In this document: one piece after another, positions 52,491-61,622 of the stretch
Numbering within the stretch: position 1 is the first letter of the stretch
How the letters are laid out: each line of letters opens with the position of its first letter
Assembly: GCA_000985875.1 (NCBI GenBank)
Contig: CCRI01000013.1
Span: 1 to 64,000 of the forward strand
Length of the DNA stretch: 64,000 bases
Origin: Neorhizobium galegae bv. officinalis
GTDB lineage: Bacteria > Pseudomonadota > Alphaproteobacteria > Rhizobiales > Rhizobiaceae
Reading direction: 5' to 3'
Translations under genes and position numbers: made by a program
The notes under the pieces: model-generated
Told to the model about the DNA's origin: nothing
Databases searched by the model: none
Seen by the model: only the letters and a program-made list of their open reading frames with translations

Positions 52491-54791
52491 CTATTCGTCG
52501 ATGAACGTCATTCCGTCGAGAATGCGCACGGGCGGCAATTCGCCGGCAAAGCGCTCTACATCGACCTTTGTCAACTGCCCGGTCGAGGCCTGCGCGAGCG
52601 AAGATGTGCCAGCGTCACGAGTGAGGATATTCGGGTTGCCATGAATGCACATGGCCATCTCGGCTTGGGCATCATCGGGCTCGAACCAGGCGCCGGTGGC
52701 AAGCTGCATCACGCCAGGTTTTACATCCGCACTGATTACCGCAGCCGCCAGGCAACTGCCTCGAGCGTTGAACAGCCTGACGATATCGCGATCCGAAATG
52801 CCGCGCTCTTCCGCATCCGCCGGATCGATGCGCACCGGTTCGCGACCGTCGATCTTGGTGGAGCGGCTGAGGTCACCATAGTCCAGCTGGCTGTGAAGAC
52901 GCGAGTGGGGCTGGTTGCAGACGAGATAGAGGGGATAGCGGCTCTCCGCCGACTTTGTCGTCGGATCCGGTTCAAACCAGCGCGGATGGCCCCGGCAATC
53001 GTCATAACCAAAGCTCTCGATCGCTTCAGAGAAGATCTCGATCTTGCCCGATGGCGTCGGCAGCGGATTGGCGTCCGGATCGGCCCGGAATGCGCGCGCA
53101 GGGCCGCCATCGTCATGCTTTACCGGCAATTGCAGTTCGCCTTCCTCCCAGAACGTTTCGAAATCCGGCGCCGGGTGACCAGCGGCGGCGAGTGCCGCCC
53201 GCGTTGTCTCGAAGAGGAAGGCAAGCCACTCGCGGCTCGAACGGTTCTCGGTGAATTCGCTGCGCTTGCCGAGGCGCTCTGCGATATCCGCAAAGATATC
53301 GTAGTCGTCGCGTGCTTCGCCGACCGGTTCGATCAGCTTTTTCATGGCGATCATCATCGGATCGCGGTCGGCCGCACCGATATCGTCGCGCTCGAGCGTC
53401 GTGGTCGCGGGCAGGACGATATCGGCGTGGCGTGCCGAGGACGTCCAGGCCGTTTCGTGCACGATAATCGTCTCCGGCGTCTTGAACGCCTTGCGAAGCC
53501 TGTTGAGATCCTGATGGTGATGGAACGGGTTGCCGCCGGCCCAATAGACGAGGCGGATGTCGGGATAGCGCAGAGCCTGGCCATTGTAGTGGAACGGTTC
53601 GCCCGGTTTCAGCAGCATGTCGGCGATCCGTGCGACGGGAATGAAATCCGGCACCGGATTGTGGAACTGCTTGAGCGTCGGAAGGGGAACGGCAAGCTGG
53701 CTTTTGCCGATGTTGCCGAGGGCGCCGAGCGAATAGGAAAAGCCGCCGCCATCCAAGCCCATCTGTCCGAGCATGGCCGCCAGCACGATCCCCATCCAGA
53801 CAGGCTGTTCGCCGTAGTCGGCGCGCTGCAGGGAATGGCTGACGGTGATCAGCGTTCGGGCCTTCGCCATGCGCCGCGCCAGATCCACGATCGTCTCGGC
53901 AGCGATGCCGCAGATGCCGGCTGCCCATTGCGGGTTCTTCTCGACGCCATCCTCGTGTCCCAGCAGATAAGCCTCGAAGCGCGGATAGCCTGTCGTATAG
54001 CGGTCGAGAAATTCCCGGTCATGCCGCCCCTCGATGACGAGGACGAAGGCGATTGCGAGCATCAGCGCGACATCGGTTCCGGGGGTGACCGGCAGCCATT
54101 CCGCATCCAGATCTGTCGCAATATCATCCTTGAGCGGGCTTATGAGCATGAAACGCGCGCCGCGCGCATGGGCACCGTTCAGCGCCGGGCGCACCACGTG
54201 CCGGCTGATGCCGCCGCCATGGACATCGGTGTTCTTGACCGCCATGCCGCCGAAGGCAACGATCAGTTCGCTGCTGCGCTCGATCGCGTCCCAGGTAACG
54301 CTATTTCGGTCGAAGTGATCGTAAGGACCGAGCACATGCGGAATGATGACCATCGCCGCGCCCGAACTGTAGGTATTGACCGATCTGACATATCCGCCGA
54401 GCACGTTGAGGAAACGGTGGATCTGGCTTTGGGCATGATGGAACCGCCCTGCACTGGACCAGCCGTACGAGCCGCCGAATATGGTCTGCGGTCCGGCTTC
54501 GCCGTGAACGCGGCGAAGCTCACTGGCGACAAGATCGAGCGCTTCCGGCCAGGTGACTTCGACATAACCGTCGCTCCCGCGCTTGTCGGCATTGTCGGGA
54601 CGGCCTTCAAGCCATCCGCGCCTGACGGCCGGGCGCCGGATGCGGGCGGGGCTATGGGCGATTGCGGGCAGATTGCCGAGCAGCGGAGATGGGTGCGGGT
54701 CGGCGGGATGGGGGCGGATTTCGAGCACATTGCCCTGACGCCGTCCATAGAATGCGCCCCAATGAGAGCTGTGGGATTTGAAGCCGTCCAT
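52491..54791 (-). CDS. BisC/TorA-family molybdopterin oxidoreductase
   Basis: A 766-residue molybdenum enzyme of the DMSO reductase family, closest in feel to biotin/methionine sulfoxide reductases. The Mo-ligand serine region is SYGWSSAGRFHHAQSQ (about 108-123). LIVAFGGMAVKNTDVHGGG, HADIVLPATTTLERDDIG and HSRLHSQLDYG are conserved cofactor segments. No twin-arginine signal and no N-terminal iron-sulfur cysteines are seen, so a cytoplasmic enzyme is expected. It likely reduces an S- or N-oxide. It follows the FAD dehydrogenase by 40 bases. Confidence 0.88.
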   Translation of the reverse strand: MDGFKSHSSHWGAFYGRRQGNVLEIRPHPADPHPSPLLGNLPAIAHSPARIRRPAVRRGWLEGRPDNADKRGSDGYVEVTWPEALDLVASELRRVHGEAGPQTIFGGSYGWSSAGRFHHAQSQIHRFLNVLGGYVRSVNTYSSGAAMVIIPHVLGPYDHFDRNSVTWDAIERSSELIVAFGGMAVKNTDVHGGGISRHVVRPALNGAHARGARFMLISPLKDDIATDLDAEWLPVTPGTDVALMLAIAFVLVIEGRHDREFLDRYTTGYPRFEAYLLGHEDGVEKNPQWAAGICGIAAETIVDLARRMAKARTLITVSHSLQRADYGEQPVWMGIVLAAMLGQMGLDGGGFSYSLGALGNIGKSQLAVPLPTLKQFHNPVPDFIPVARIADMLLKPGEPFHYNGQALRYPDIRLVYWAGGNPFHHHQDLNRLRKAFKTPETIIVHETAWTSSARHADIVLPATTTLERDDIGAADRDPMMIAMKKLIEPVGEARDDYDIFADIAERLGKRSEFTENRSSREWLAFLFETTRAALAAAGHPAPDFETFWEEGELQLPVKHDDGGPARAFRADPDANPLPTPSGKIEIFSEAIESFGYDDCRGHPRWFEPDPTTKSAESRYPLYLVCNQPHSRLHSQLDYGDLSRSTKIDGREPVRIDPADAEERGISDRDIVRLFNARGSCLAAAVISADVKPGVMQLATGAWFEPDDAQAEMAMCIHGNPNILTRDAGTSSLAQASTGQLTKVDVERFAGELPPVRILDGMTFIDE

Positions 54792-54831
54792 GCACCGTCT
54801 CCCGCGACAAGGGTGGAAAGATCGGCAACAC

Positions 54832-56208
54832 TCACCCCGGCAGGATCTTGCCGGGGTTCATGATGCCTTTGGGATCGATGGCGTGTTTCAGAAGGGCCAT
54901 CAGCTCGACGGCGTCTCCGTGTTCCTGACGCAGATAACCGATCTTGCCGGTGCCGACTCCGTGCTCGCCGGTCGACGTTCCGCCGACGGAGAGTGCCTGT
55001 TCCACCATCTTCTTGTTGATGGCGGCGACTTCGGCAAGCTCCGCCTTGTTCTCGGGATCCACGGCGAAGACCACATGATAGTTGCCGTCGCCGACATGGC
55101 CGAGAATGGCAGCCGGAACACTGCAGTCCTGCAGCAGTGCGCGTGTCATCAAAATGCAGCCGCTGAGTTCCGATACCGGAACGCAGACATCGGATGACCA
55201 GCCCTTGGCATTCTGTCTCTGCGAGACGACTGCGTAGAAGGCATTATGCCGGGCCTTCCAGAGGCGATTTCGCGCCTCCGGCGCATTGGCCCATTCGAAA
55301 TCCCTGCCACCGTGATCCTTCACGATGGCCGCAACCAGCTCGACCTGCTCCTCAACCGAGGCAGGAGACCCGTGGAATTCGAAGGCGAGCGTGTCTTCGA
55401 TCTTGAGCGAGAGGGCGGAATAGGCGTTGGCGGCGGCGATCAGGCCGCGGTCCATCAGTTCCATCCGCGCGACGGGGATGGCAAGCTGCACGATGCCGAT
55501 CGCGGCGGCGACCGCCTGCTCCACGCTCTCGAACGAGCAGAGGGCCGCCGAAATGGTTTCCGGAACGCCCTGGAGCCGCAAGGTCACTTCAGTGATGATG
55601 CCGAGCGTGCCCTCCGAGCCGACGAAGAGGCGGGTGAGGTCATAGCCGGCAGACGATTTGCGCGCCCGTCCGCCGGTGCGAATGACCTGACCGGTCGGCA
55701 GCACGACGGTGAGCGACAGCACGTTCTCGCGCATGGTGCCGTAGCGAACGGCGTTGGTGCCCGATGCCCGGGTCGCCGCCATGCCGCCAATCGAGGCGTT
55801 GGCGCCCGGGTCGATCGGGAAGAACAGGCCCTGGTCGCGCAGGTGCGCGTTGAGCTGTTCGCGTGTGACGCCGGCCTGGACCGTGCAGTCGAGATCCTCG
55901 GCGCTGACACGAATGATCTGCGACATCTGCGAAAGATCGATCGACACGCCGCCGCGCACTGCGGTCAGATGCCCCTCGAGTGAGGTTCCCGCCCCAAAGG
56001 CGATGACGGGCACGCCTGCCGCGGCGCAGAGCCGGACGGCTTCGGCGACATCGTCAGTGCTTTGCGCGAATACGACTGCATCCGGGATTGCCGGCGTGTG
56101 ATGGGATTCGCCGCGGCCGTGCTGCTCGCGCAGGGTCTGCGAGATCGAGAAGCGATCACCGAACTTTGCCAGCAATTGGGCCGATAGCTCAGCGGATAGG
56201 ATGCCCAT
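54832..56208 (-). CDS. FAD-binding 2-hydroxyacid dehydrogenase (GlcD/D-LDH-like)
   Basis: A 458-residue flavoprotein of the FAD_binding_4 / FAD-oxidase C family. The FAD site FGAGTSLEGHLTAVRGG (about 71-87) and SIGGMAATRASGTNAVRYG are clear. The C-terminal half has LGHVGDGNYHV and GEHGVGTGKIGYL. It oxidises a D-2-hydroxyacid such as D-lactate, glycolate or an analogue. Upstream of, and apparently co-transcribed with, the BisC-like gene. The electrons could in principle feed that reductase. Confidence 0.9.
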   Translation of the reverse strand: MGILSAELSAQLLAKFGDRFSISQTLREQHGRGESHHTPAIPDAVVFAQSTDDVAEAVRLCAAAGVPVIAFGAGTSLEGHLTAVRGGVSIDLSQMSQIIRVSAEDLDCTVQAGVTREQLNAHLRDQGLFFPIDPGANASIGGMAATRASGTNAVRYGTMRENVLSLTVVLPTGQVIRTGGRARKSSAGYDLTRLFVGSEGTLGIITEVTLRLQGVPETISAALCSFESVEQAVAAAIGIVQLAIPVARMELMDRGLIAAANAYSALSLKIEDTLAFEFHGSPASVEEQVELVAAIVKDHGGRDFEWANAPEARNRLWKARHNAFYAVVSQRQNAKGWSSDVCVPVSELSGCILMTRALLQDCSVPAAILGHVGDGNYHVVFAVDPENKAELAEVAAINKKMVEQALSVGGTSTGEHGVGTGKIGYLRQEHGDAVELMALLKHAIDPKGIMNPGKILPG

Positions 56209-56317
56209 CTTTCACGTCCCTCTTTAGATGTTGACCATGCCAGCCGAAGTCGCGCCGTGCCGTCACGATCAGGCACGAATGCCAACTGACAGGCAGCAGG
56301 TCTCGCCAGGCGAGCTC

Positions 56318-56920
56318 TCAGACGGCGATCTTGTCACCGTTCAGGTGGCGCTCGAGGAATGGCAGGCTATCCTGCCCCCAGTAGAGTTCGTCTTCGTAAC
56401 GAAACGTCGGTAGGCCGAAGACGCCGGCGGTCTTGGCGCTTTCGATGTTGGATCTCCAGATCGACTGGGTAGCCTCGGCTTGGGCGCGTTCTTCCAGCTT
56501 TGTCCCATCGTTCCCTACCGAATTCGCGATCGCCTGGCGCACCTCGCTCCGGCCGATATCCGCCGCGTCCGTCCAGAATGCCGTCTGCAGGGCGCGCGTG
56601 AGCTCGAGCCAATCCAAGCCGGCCTCGTTGGCCGCGATGACCATGAATCCGGCGGGCGTGGGATCGGACAGGGCCGCGCGATTATCGAAGTTCAGCGTCT
56701 TGCTGCGCAGGACTGCCCAGCGCTTCAGGTCCTTCGTCCAATAGACGCGCCGCGCTTCCGGCCGGTTGCGGGAATAGATCCCGCCGTTGTCCTCGATCAC
56801 CGAGATGAGATGTGGTCGGATCGACGCTCCGTGTCTCAGTGCAAGTTCCGAAAAAGCATCAAGGCCAATGAAGGACCAGGGTGAACCGATGCCGAAGAAA
56901 TAGTCTATTACCTTTGTCAT
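56318..56920 (-). CDS. 2-hydroxychromene-2-carboxylate isomerase / DsbA-family protein
   Basis: A 200-residue thioredoxin-fold protein of the HCCA isomerase/GST-kappa group. The N-terminal DYFFGIGSPWSFIGLDAF has Ser where DsbA has its redox Cys, which fits the isomerase type; GVFGLPTFRYEDELYWGQD is the C-terminal glutathione-binding signature. The start at 56920 overlaps the TetR stop by four bases (ATGA). The pathway (aromatic ring degradation or glutathione adducts) is unclear. Confidence 0.88.
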   Translation of the reverse strand: MTKVIDYFFGIGSPWSFIGLDAFSELALRHGASIRPHLISVIEDNGGIYSRNRPEARRVYWTKDLKRWAVLRSKTLNFDNRAALSDPTPAGFMVIAANEAGLDWLELTRALQTAFWTDAADIGRSEVRQAIANSVGNDGTKLEERAQAEATQSIWRSNIESAKTAGVFGLPTFRYEDELYWGQDSLPFLERHLNGDKIAV

Positions 56921-57501
56921 ACTCTGCCTTTTTCCGCGGTCTTGATCGAAGAAATTGCGGCGTCGAATACGAAAAGAGCGCAGTCCCTGGCGGTCAGCAC
57001 AGCCTGGGGATCGCGCCCGACTGCAACTGTCGCCAGCGCGCCCTCGTAAAGAAGGGAAAGATGGACGGCCGGCTGGGCCATCTCGGCACCCGCCCTTTCC
57101 ATCAGCGCGAGAAACATCTGGCTGACGGCCGCCTTGTGGGCACGCGCGACGGTAACAACGCTTTCTGAATCGCCGTGCTCGGCTACTGCCAGAGCGAACG
57201 CACATCCGCGAAATTCGGGGCTGTCCGCCTTGTCATGCAACCGCTCGAAAATGAGATTGAGCTGATCCCGCGGGCGGGGGACTTCGTTCAGAACCTCTTC
57301 CAGAGAGCGGATGACCCGCTCGTGACGGTCCTGGAGATAGGCCGCCACAAGATGATCCTTGGACGGGAAATGCCGATAAAGCGTTGCCTTGGCAACCTTG
57401 GTTTCTTCGATGATGCGGTCGATGCCGACAGCGCGGATGCCTTCGCGGTAGAAAAGTGCGCCGGCAGACGCGAGGATGTGATCTGAAATGGAAGCTTTCA
57501 T
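56917..57501 (-). CDS. TetR-family regulator
   Basis: A 194-residue repressor. The HTH covers about residues 6-50, with AGALFYREGIRAVGIDRI and KVAKATLYRHFPSKDHL. The ligand domain is unassigned. The ATG at 57501 starts at MKASISDHILA; a longer in-frame leader lacks family character. It is coupled to the isomerase gene and probably regulates that two-gene operon. Confidence 0.9.
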   Translation of the reverse strand: MKASISDHILASAGALFYREGIRAVGIDRIIEETKVAKATLYRHFPSKDHLVAAYLQDRHERVIRSLEEVLNEVPRPRDQLNLIFERLHDKADSPEFRGCAFALAVAEHGDSESVVTVARAHKAAVSQMFLALMERAGAEMAQPAVHLSLLYEGALATVAVGRDPQAVLTARDCALFVFDAAISSIKTAEKGRV

Positions 57502-57906
57502 TGATCTGCTTGCGGAGCCTTCTCGAAACAGCGCGCTCTGACATGCGAGTGCAGCAAGACAGGTTTCTATGCGTGCCAGTGGGTGAGAGAAAGACAGGTC
57601 ATTTCGCTTGGACGCGTCGTTGGGAATATTTTTTGCTCTGACGCATCTGGAAGACCTTTGGGCCTGGGACCCATACCTGGATCTGAAGTCGGGCTGCCGG
57701 GACGCCTCGATCACAGGTCCGGCCGCGTCAGCCTTCCTTCCCGCCAATCACACGGTGTTGGCTCATAACAAAAGCGGCTTCCTGTTTTGGTCGGCGCTAC
57801 GACCGATAAGGTGTGGGAAGGGAACCGGTCGGCGACTCAAGCAAGTTGATGGCCTGCAGCAATGATTGAGATACAGGTCGGCCAGACCTGCATCTCATTT
57901 CGTTTC
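57502..57906. other. Gene-free spacer
   Basis: About 400 bases between the TetR start and the YceI stop. Several short open frames are present, none protein-like. The left end must hold the TetR promoter. No repeat or hairpin stood out. Confidence 0.4.
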
Positions 57907-58524
57907 TCACTGGAAGGAGTAGTCAGCGGGCACCATCTGCGTTTCTATGGCGAAAGTGACGACGTCACCGAGTTCGGGGATTGCAAAATCCAGTCCCCAT
58001 TCGCTGCGGCGGATCCTGCCGGTCGCCGAGAAGCCGATCTTCGGGACGCCCATCATCGGGTGCTCGGCCATCGAACCGTTGAAGGTGACGTCGAGCGTTG
58101 CCGGGTGTGTCTCACCGCGGAAGGTGAGGAGGCCTTCGACGGTGCCGGTTTTCTCGCCCGTAACGTGGATCGTCCTGGAAACGAAGGTGATCGGCTTGGC
58201 TGCCAGGAAGGTCTCCTCTCCGCCGATTTCCGCATCAAAATCGACCTTTGCTGGCCAGGGATAGTCGGTGCGGACCGAAAGCGGATCGATTGTGACCGAG
58301 AGTGTGGAGGTTTCCGGCCTTTCCGGCTTCCAGTCGAGCCGCGCATCGACCTTGGTGAAACGTGCGGTGTAGTGCGACAGGCCGGAATGGTCGAACGACC
58401 AGTTGAAACTCGAATGCGAGGGGTCGGTTTTATAGACCCCGCCCGGCGCCGGATGGGTGGCGGCCGCAAGGGCGAGGGTCGTGCTCAAGGCAAGAGCAAG
58501 GGCGAATGCAGTTGTGCGAAGCAT
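57907..58524 (-). CDS. YceI-family periplasmic lipid-binding protein
   Basis: A 205-residue lipocalin-like YceI protein that binds isoprenoid or other lipids in the periplasm. The signal peptide (1-21) ends in ALAA. The family pattern is DPSHSSFNWSFDHSGLSHYTARF, then LTFRGETHPATLDVTFNG and FSATGRIRRSEWGLDF. It follows the NAT gene by 35 bases and is probably co-transcribed with it. Confidence 0.92.
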   Translation of the reverse strand: MLRTTAFALALALSTTLALAAATHPAPGGVYKTDPSHSSFNWSFDHSGLSHYTARFTKVDARLDWKPERPETSTLSVTIDPLSVRTDYPWPAKVDFDAEIGGEETFLAAKPITFVSRTIHVTGEKTGTVEGLLTFRGETHPATLDVTFNGSMAEHPMMGVPKIGFSATGRIRRSEWGLDFAIPELGDVVTFAIETQMVPADYSFQ

Positions 58525-58559
58525 GAGTGTTTCCTTGACTGTGAAATAATGGTGCCGGT

Positions 58560-59405
58560 TCAGGCGGCCTTGTCGCGGCTTATGGCCTGAAGGCGCTCCC
58601 AGACGTTTCCGGGCCGGGGAATGTCGAGGTCGAATACGGTCTCGAACGTGTCGGCAAGATGGTCGGCACTCGTGATGCGCTCCTCGCTGAGGCTGTTTGC
58701 CGTCACGCGGCGCAGACGGTCGTTCTGGAGGGCGACATAGCCGTCCGCCGTATGCCGCATGACCGCGAGCGCATTGGTGAACGGGGAGCCGGGATCCTGC
58801 ATCAGCCAGCCATGCGTTGCGATCATCGCAGCTTCGTCGCTGTGGTCGGGCCGGAAATCGAAACTTTTCGCGATGCCATGCACATGGTTGTTGAAGCGTA
58901 GCCAGCCGCCGTCCGCCGGCATGATCGAGAAGTCGAAACCGCGCTGGCTGATCGGCCCGGCAGTAAGCGGTACCGGCTCGATTATGGCGTCCGCCACGCC
59001 GACTTCGGCGAGATAGGTACGGTCGAGGTCGACACGCAGCGTCAGATGATTGCCGATGGCGATGTCGCCGAGCTTTTCCCGATCGACACCGCCGCAAAGG
59101 CGGGTCACACGGAAGCCGAATGCTGCAAGCGCGGCGCCGAAGAGGCCGTTCATCTCGTAGCACCAGCCGCCGCGCCGCCTCTCGACCATCTTGGCGAAGG
59201 CCGCAGCCGGGGTGATCGCGGAGGGCCATCCCATGAAGGCGTCCAGCGCCTCCCATGTAAAGCTCATGAGATGGGCGCGGTGCAGCTGCGACAGGCTGCG
59301 GATGTCGAGCCGCGATGGCCGCTCGACCCCGATCCGGGCCAGATAGGCATCGAGTTGCGTGGCTGTCAGGGTCATCCCGTTTTCGTTCGAAGGTACATGT
59401 GTCAT
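58560..59405 (-). CDS. Arylamine N-acetyltransferase (NAT) with Cys-His-Glu triad
   Basis: A 281-residue cytosolic enzyme that acetylates arylamines from acetyl-CoA. Catalytic Cys82 lies in RRGGWCYEMNG and His120 in IGNHLTLRV. The usual third residue, Asp in DVGFG, is replaced: the sequence is YLAEVGVAD, placing Glu134 at the position. GGAGA before the ATG at 59405 fixes the start. It is a single operon with YceI. A NAT with Glu in the triad is known in Bacillus cereus, so activity is plausible. Confidence 0.9.
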   Translation of the reverse strand: MTHVPSNENGMTLTATQLDAYLARIGVERPSRLDIRSLSQLHRAHLMSFTWEALDAFMGWPSAITPAAAFAKMVERRRGGWCYEMNGLFGAALAAFGFRVTRLCGGVDREKLGDIAIGNHLTLRVDLDRTYLAEVGVADAIIEPVPLTAGPISQRGFDFSIMPADGGWLRFNNHVHGIAKSFDFRPDHSDEAAMIATHGWLMQDPGSPFTNALAVMRHTADGYVALQNDRLRRVTANSLSEERITSADHLADTFETVFDLDIPRPGNVWERLQAISRDKAA

Positions 59406-59707
59406 TCTTCGGTCTCCTTTCATCTCTCTTTCTCAAGGTCCGGATTGCATCGGTCGTCGATACTTGCGCTCTTGCGTTGGGACGCAGAAATCCAGGCCCC
59501 GCTCCGGCATGCGGGGCGGGGGTGCTGATGTCTTTCGCCTGGTGCGAGGCCGCCGAAGACGGGCAGATGATGATTATCCAGGCCGCCTAGCCGGTACGGC
59601 GCTTCTATAGCGCACCGTGAAAACCGGCGTTCCTAAATGAATGTGCAAACCGTGTTGAATATCCTAAAAGTTTGCTAAGACCGTGGACAAGCAGTAGGGG
59701 AACGGCA

Positions 59708-60190
59708 GTGAGGCTCGACGACAGGCTCCTCGATTTTTTCAATCGGCCGCTGATGTGCATTATCGCGGTCGCCGACGAGACCCGCCGGCCCTCTGCAGGA
59801 CGCGGTGTCGGCTTTCATCTCCTGGAGGACGGCGAGACAATCGACGTCATTTTTTCCGCCTGGCAGTGGCCGCGACTTGAGCCCTGCGTGCGGCAGACCG
59901 GGCGGATCGCCGTCACCTTCGTCAGCCCCTCGGACTATGTGAGCTTCCAGCTGAAGGGCACCGCCACGATGCGGGACACGGAAACGCCTGACCTCGATCG
60001 CGCTGACCGTTTCATGACCGCGGCGACGGACGAACTCGAATCCCTCGGTGTGCCCCGGCGCCTCATCGCGCCATGGCTGACGGCGCGCGACGCGCGGGTC
60101 GCCCGGCTTGCGATCAGCGAGATCTATATCCAGACACCTGGGCCGCTCGCCGGCATGCTGGCAGGCGAGCAATCTGCTGCGAAATCCTGA
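59708..60190 (+). CDS. Pyridoxamine 5'-phosphate oxidase-like flavin-binding protein
   Basis: A 160-residue split-barrel protein of the PNPOx-like group. RPLMCIIAVADETRRPSAG and TGRIAVTFVSPSDYVSFQLKG fit the FMN-binding core, while the housekeeping PdxH C-terminal signature is absent. The GTG at 59708 is chosen over an upstream in-frame start because GGGGAA precedes it. Its stop overlaps the start of a PNPOx-GAF protein gene (TGATG), so the two work as a pair. Confidence 0.78.
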   Translation: MRLDDRLLDFFNRPLMCIIAVADETRRPSAGRGVGFHLLEDGETIDVIFSAWQWPRLEPCVRQTGRIAVTFVSPSDYVSFQLKGTATMRDTETPDLDRADRFMTAATDELESLGVPRRLIAPWLTARDARVARLAISEIYIQTPGPLAGMLAGEQSAAKS

Positions 60191-61542
60191 TGAACCTGCG
60201 GCTTTCCGATCTCTCCGCCTGCTTCGAGGGTGTCATCCCCTCCATCATCGCCACGGCCTCTGCCGATGGCATGCCGAACATATCCTATCTCTCCCATGTT
60301 ATGCGGGTCGATGAGGAGCATGTTGCGCTTTCCAACCAGTTCTTCGCCAAGACGGCGGCAAATGTGCGCGCCAATCCCAAGATCACGCTGATCCTCGTCG
60401 ACGGGTTCACCGGCGATCAGTTCCTGCTCGACATCGGCTTTGTGCGTTCTGTCGATGGCGGCGCGCTGTTTGACAAGATAGCCCGGCAGCTCAAGGCGAG
60501 CAGTGCACAGGTCGGCATGTCGGATGTCATGCGGCTCAGGAGCGCCGATGTTTTCCGGGTATACGGGATCGAAAAGGTCCTCTCGCCGGTGGAGACCGCG
60601 CCGGCCATGGCCACCCGTCCGCCCGTCCGCCTCCCCGCCCTCTCGGAGGCGATCAAGGTGATCGAGCAGCAGGCGGAGGCCGATGAGATCATCGACAGCC
60701 TGCTCGGCGGCGTCCAGAGCGTTCTTGGATACGGCAATGCGCTCGTGCTCATCCGCGACAACCATCGCGGCTGCCTGATCACCACCGGCAGCATCGGCTA
60801 CGAGCGCTCGGGCCTCGGATCCGAAGTCGCTGGCAGCGAGGGATTGATCGGCGCTGCGACAACAAGCGGTCAGACGATCAAGGTCAGCGACATGAGCCGC
60901 GTGCGCCGTTTCGGCGAAGCGATTGGCCTGGAGGCGGAAGGGGCTGAAAATACTTCACGCACCGTCGCGTTCCCACAATTGCCGACGGCTATGAGCCAGA
61001 TTGCCGTTCCCATGACCGCCGGCGGCACGGTGATGGGCGTGCTCTTCATCGAGAGCGCGGAGAGGCTCGCTTTCCGTGAAGAGGATGAGGCTGCGCTCGA
61101 AATTCTGGCGGGACAGGCTGCCAGTGCCCTCAGGGCCAGCGAACGGGAAGCGGCCGCCGCCGAATTGAGACCGGCGGTCCGCATGCCCGAGCCTGTTGTC
61201 TCGGGGCAAGAAGTCCGCGTCGTCCATCACCGCTTCGACGACAGCGTGTTTGTCGACGGCACCTACATAGTGAAGGGCGTAGCCGGCGCCCTGCTACGTC
61301 TGATGCTCGAATGGCATTTGAGTGACGGCAGGAGCGAATTCACCAACCGGGAAATGCGGCTCGCGGCCGGTCCCCGCATGCCGGAGATTAAGGACAATCT
61401 GGAAACCCGGCTCCTGCTGTTGCGTCGACGCCTCGAAGAGAAGCAGGCGCGCATGCGCCTCGTCCGCGCCGGTAGAGGCCGCGTCCGGATGGAGGCGGAA
61501 GGACCTCTCATCCTCGACGCGACCGTAGGCGATTACCGCTGA
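60190..61542 (+). CDS. PNPOx-like + GAF + winged-helix-like fusion protein
   Basis: A 450-residue three-part protein. A PNPOx-like split barrel (about 1-125) has FEGVIPSIIATASADGMPNI and FFAKTAANVRANPKITLILVDG. A GAF sensor domain (about 155-325) has QSVLGYGNALVLIRDNHRG and SQIAVPMTAGGTVMGVLFIE. A C-terminal winged-helix-like region (about 345-435) has FVDGTYIVKGVAGALLRLML, FTNREMRLA and LETRLLLLRRRLEEK. It probably senses a flavin, redox or small-molecule signal and may bind DNA or a partner. Translationally coupled to the smaller PNPOx-like protein. Confidence 0.78.
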   Translation: MNLRLSDLSACFEGVIPSIIATASADGMPNISYLSHVMRVDEEHVALSNQFFAKTAANVRANPKITLILVDGFTGDQFLLDIGFVRSVDGGALFDKIARQLKASSAQVGMSDVMRLRSADVFRVYGIEKVLSPVETAPAMATRPPVRLPALSEAIKVIEQQAEADEIIDSLLGGVQSVLGYGNALVLIRDNHRGCLITTGSIGYERSGLGSEVAGSEGLIGAATTSGQTIKVSDMSRVRRFGEAIGLEAEGAENTSRTVAFPQLPTAMSQIAVPMTAGGTVMGVLFIESAERLAFREEDEAALEILAGQAASALRASEREAAAAELRPAVRMPEPVVSGQEVRVVHHRFDDSVFVDGTYIVKGVAGALLRLMLEWHLSDGRSEFTNREMRLAAGPRMPEIKDNLETRLLLLRRRLEEKQARMRLVRAGRGRVRMEAEGPLILDATVGDYR

Positions 61543-61622
61543 GCTGAGGAATTTTGGCGTTGACCGACCTCTCAGGCGTCTCCGGCCCGCAGCAAAGCAT
61601 TCGCGGTGGCCCGGAATTCGAC

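Noticed and set aside
52641..54863. 740-codon plus-strand frame opposite the BisC-like gene
   Set aside because: Shadow of a strongly supported molybdoenzyme on the other strand.
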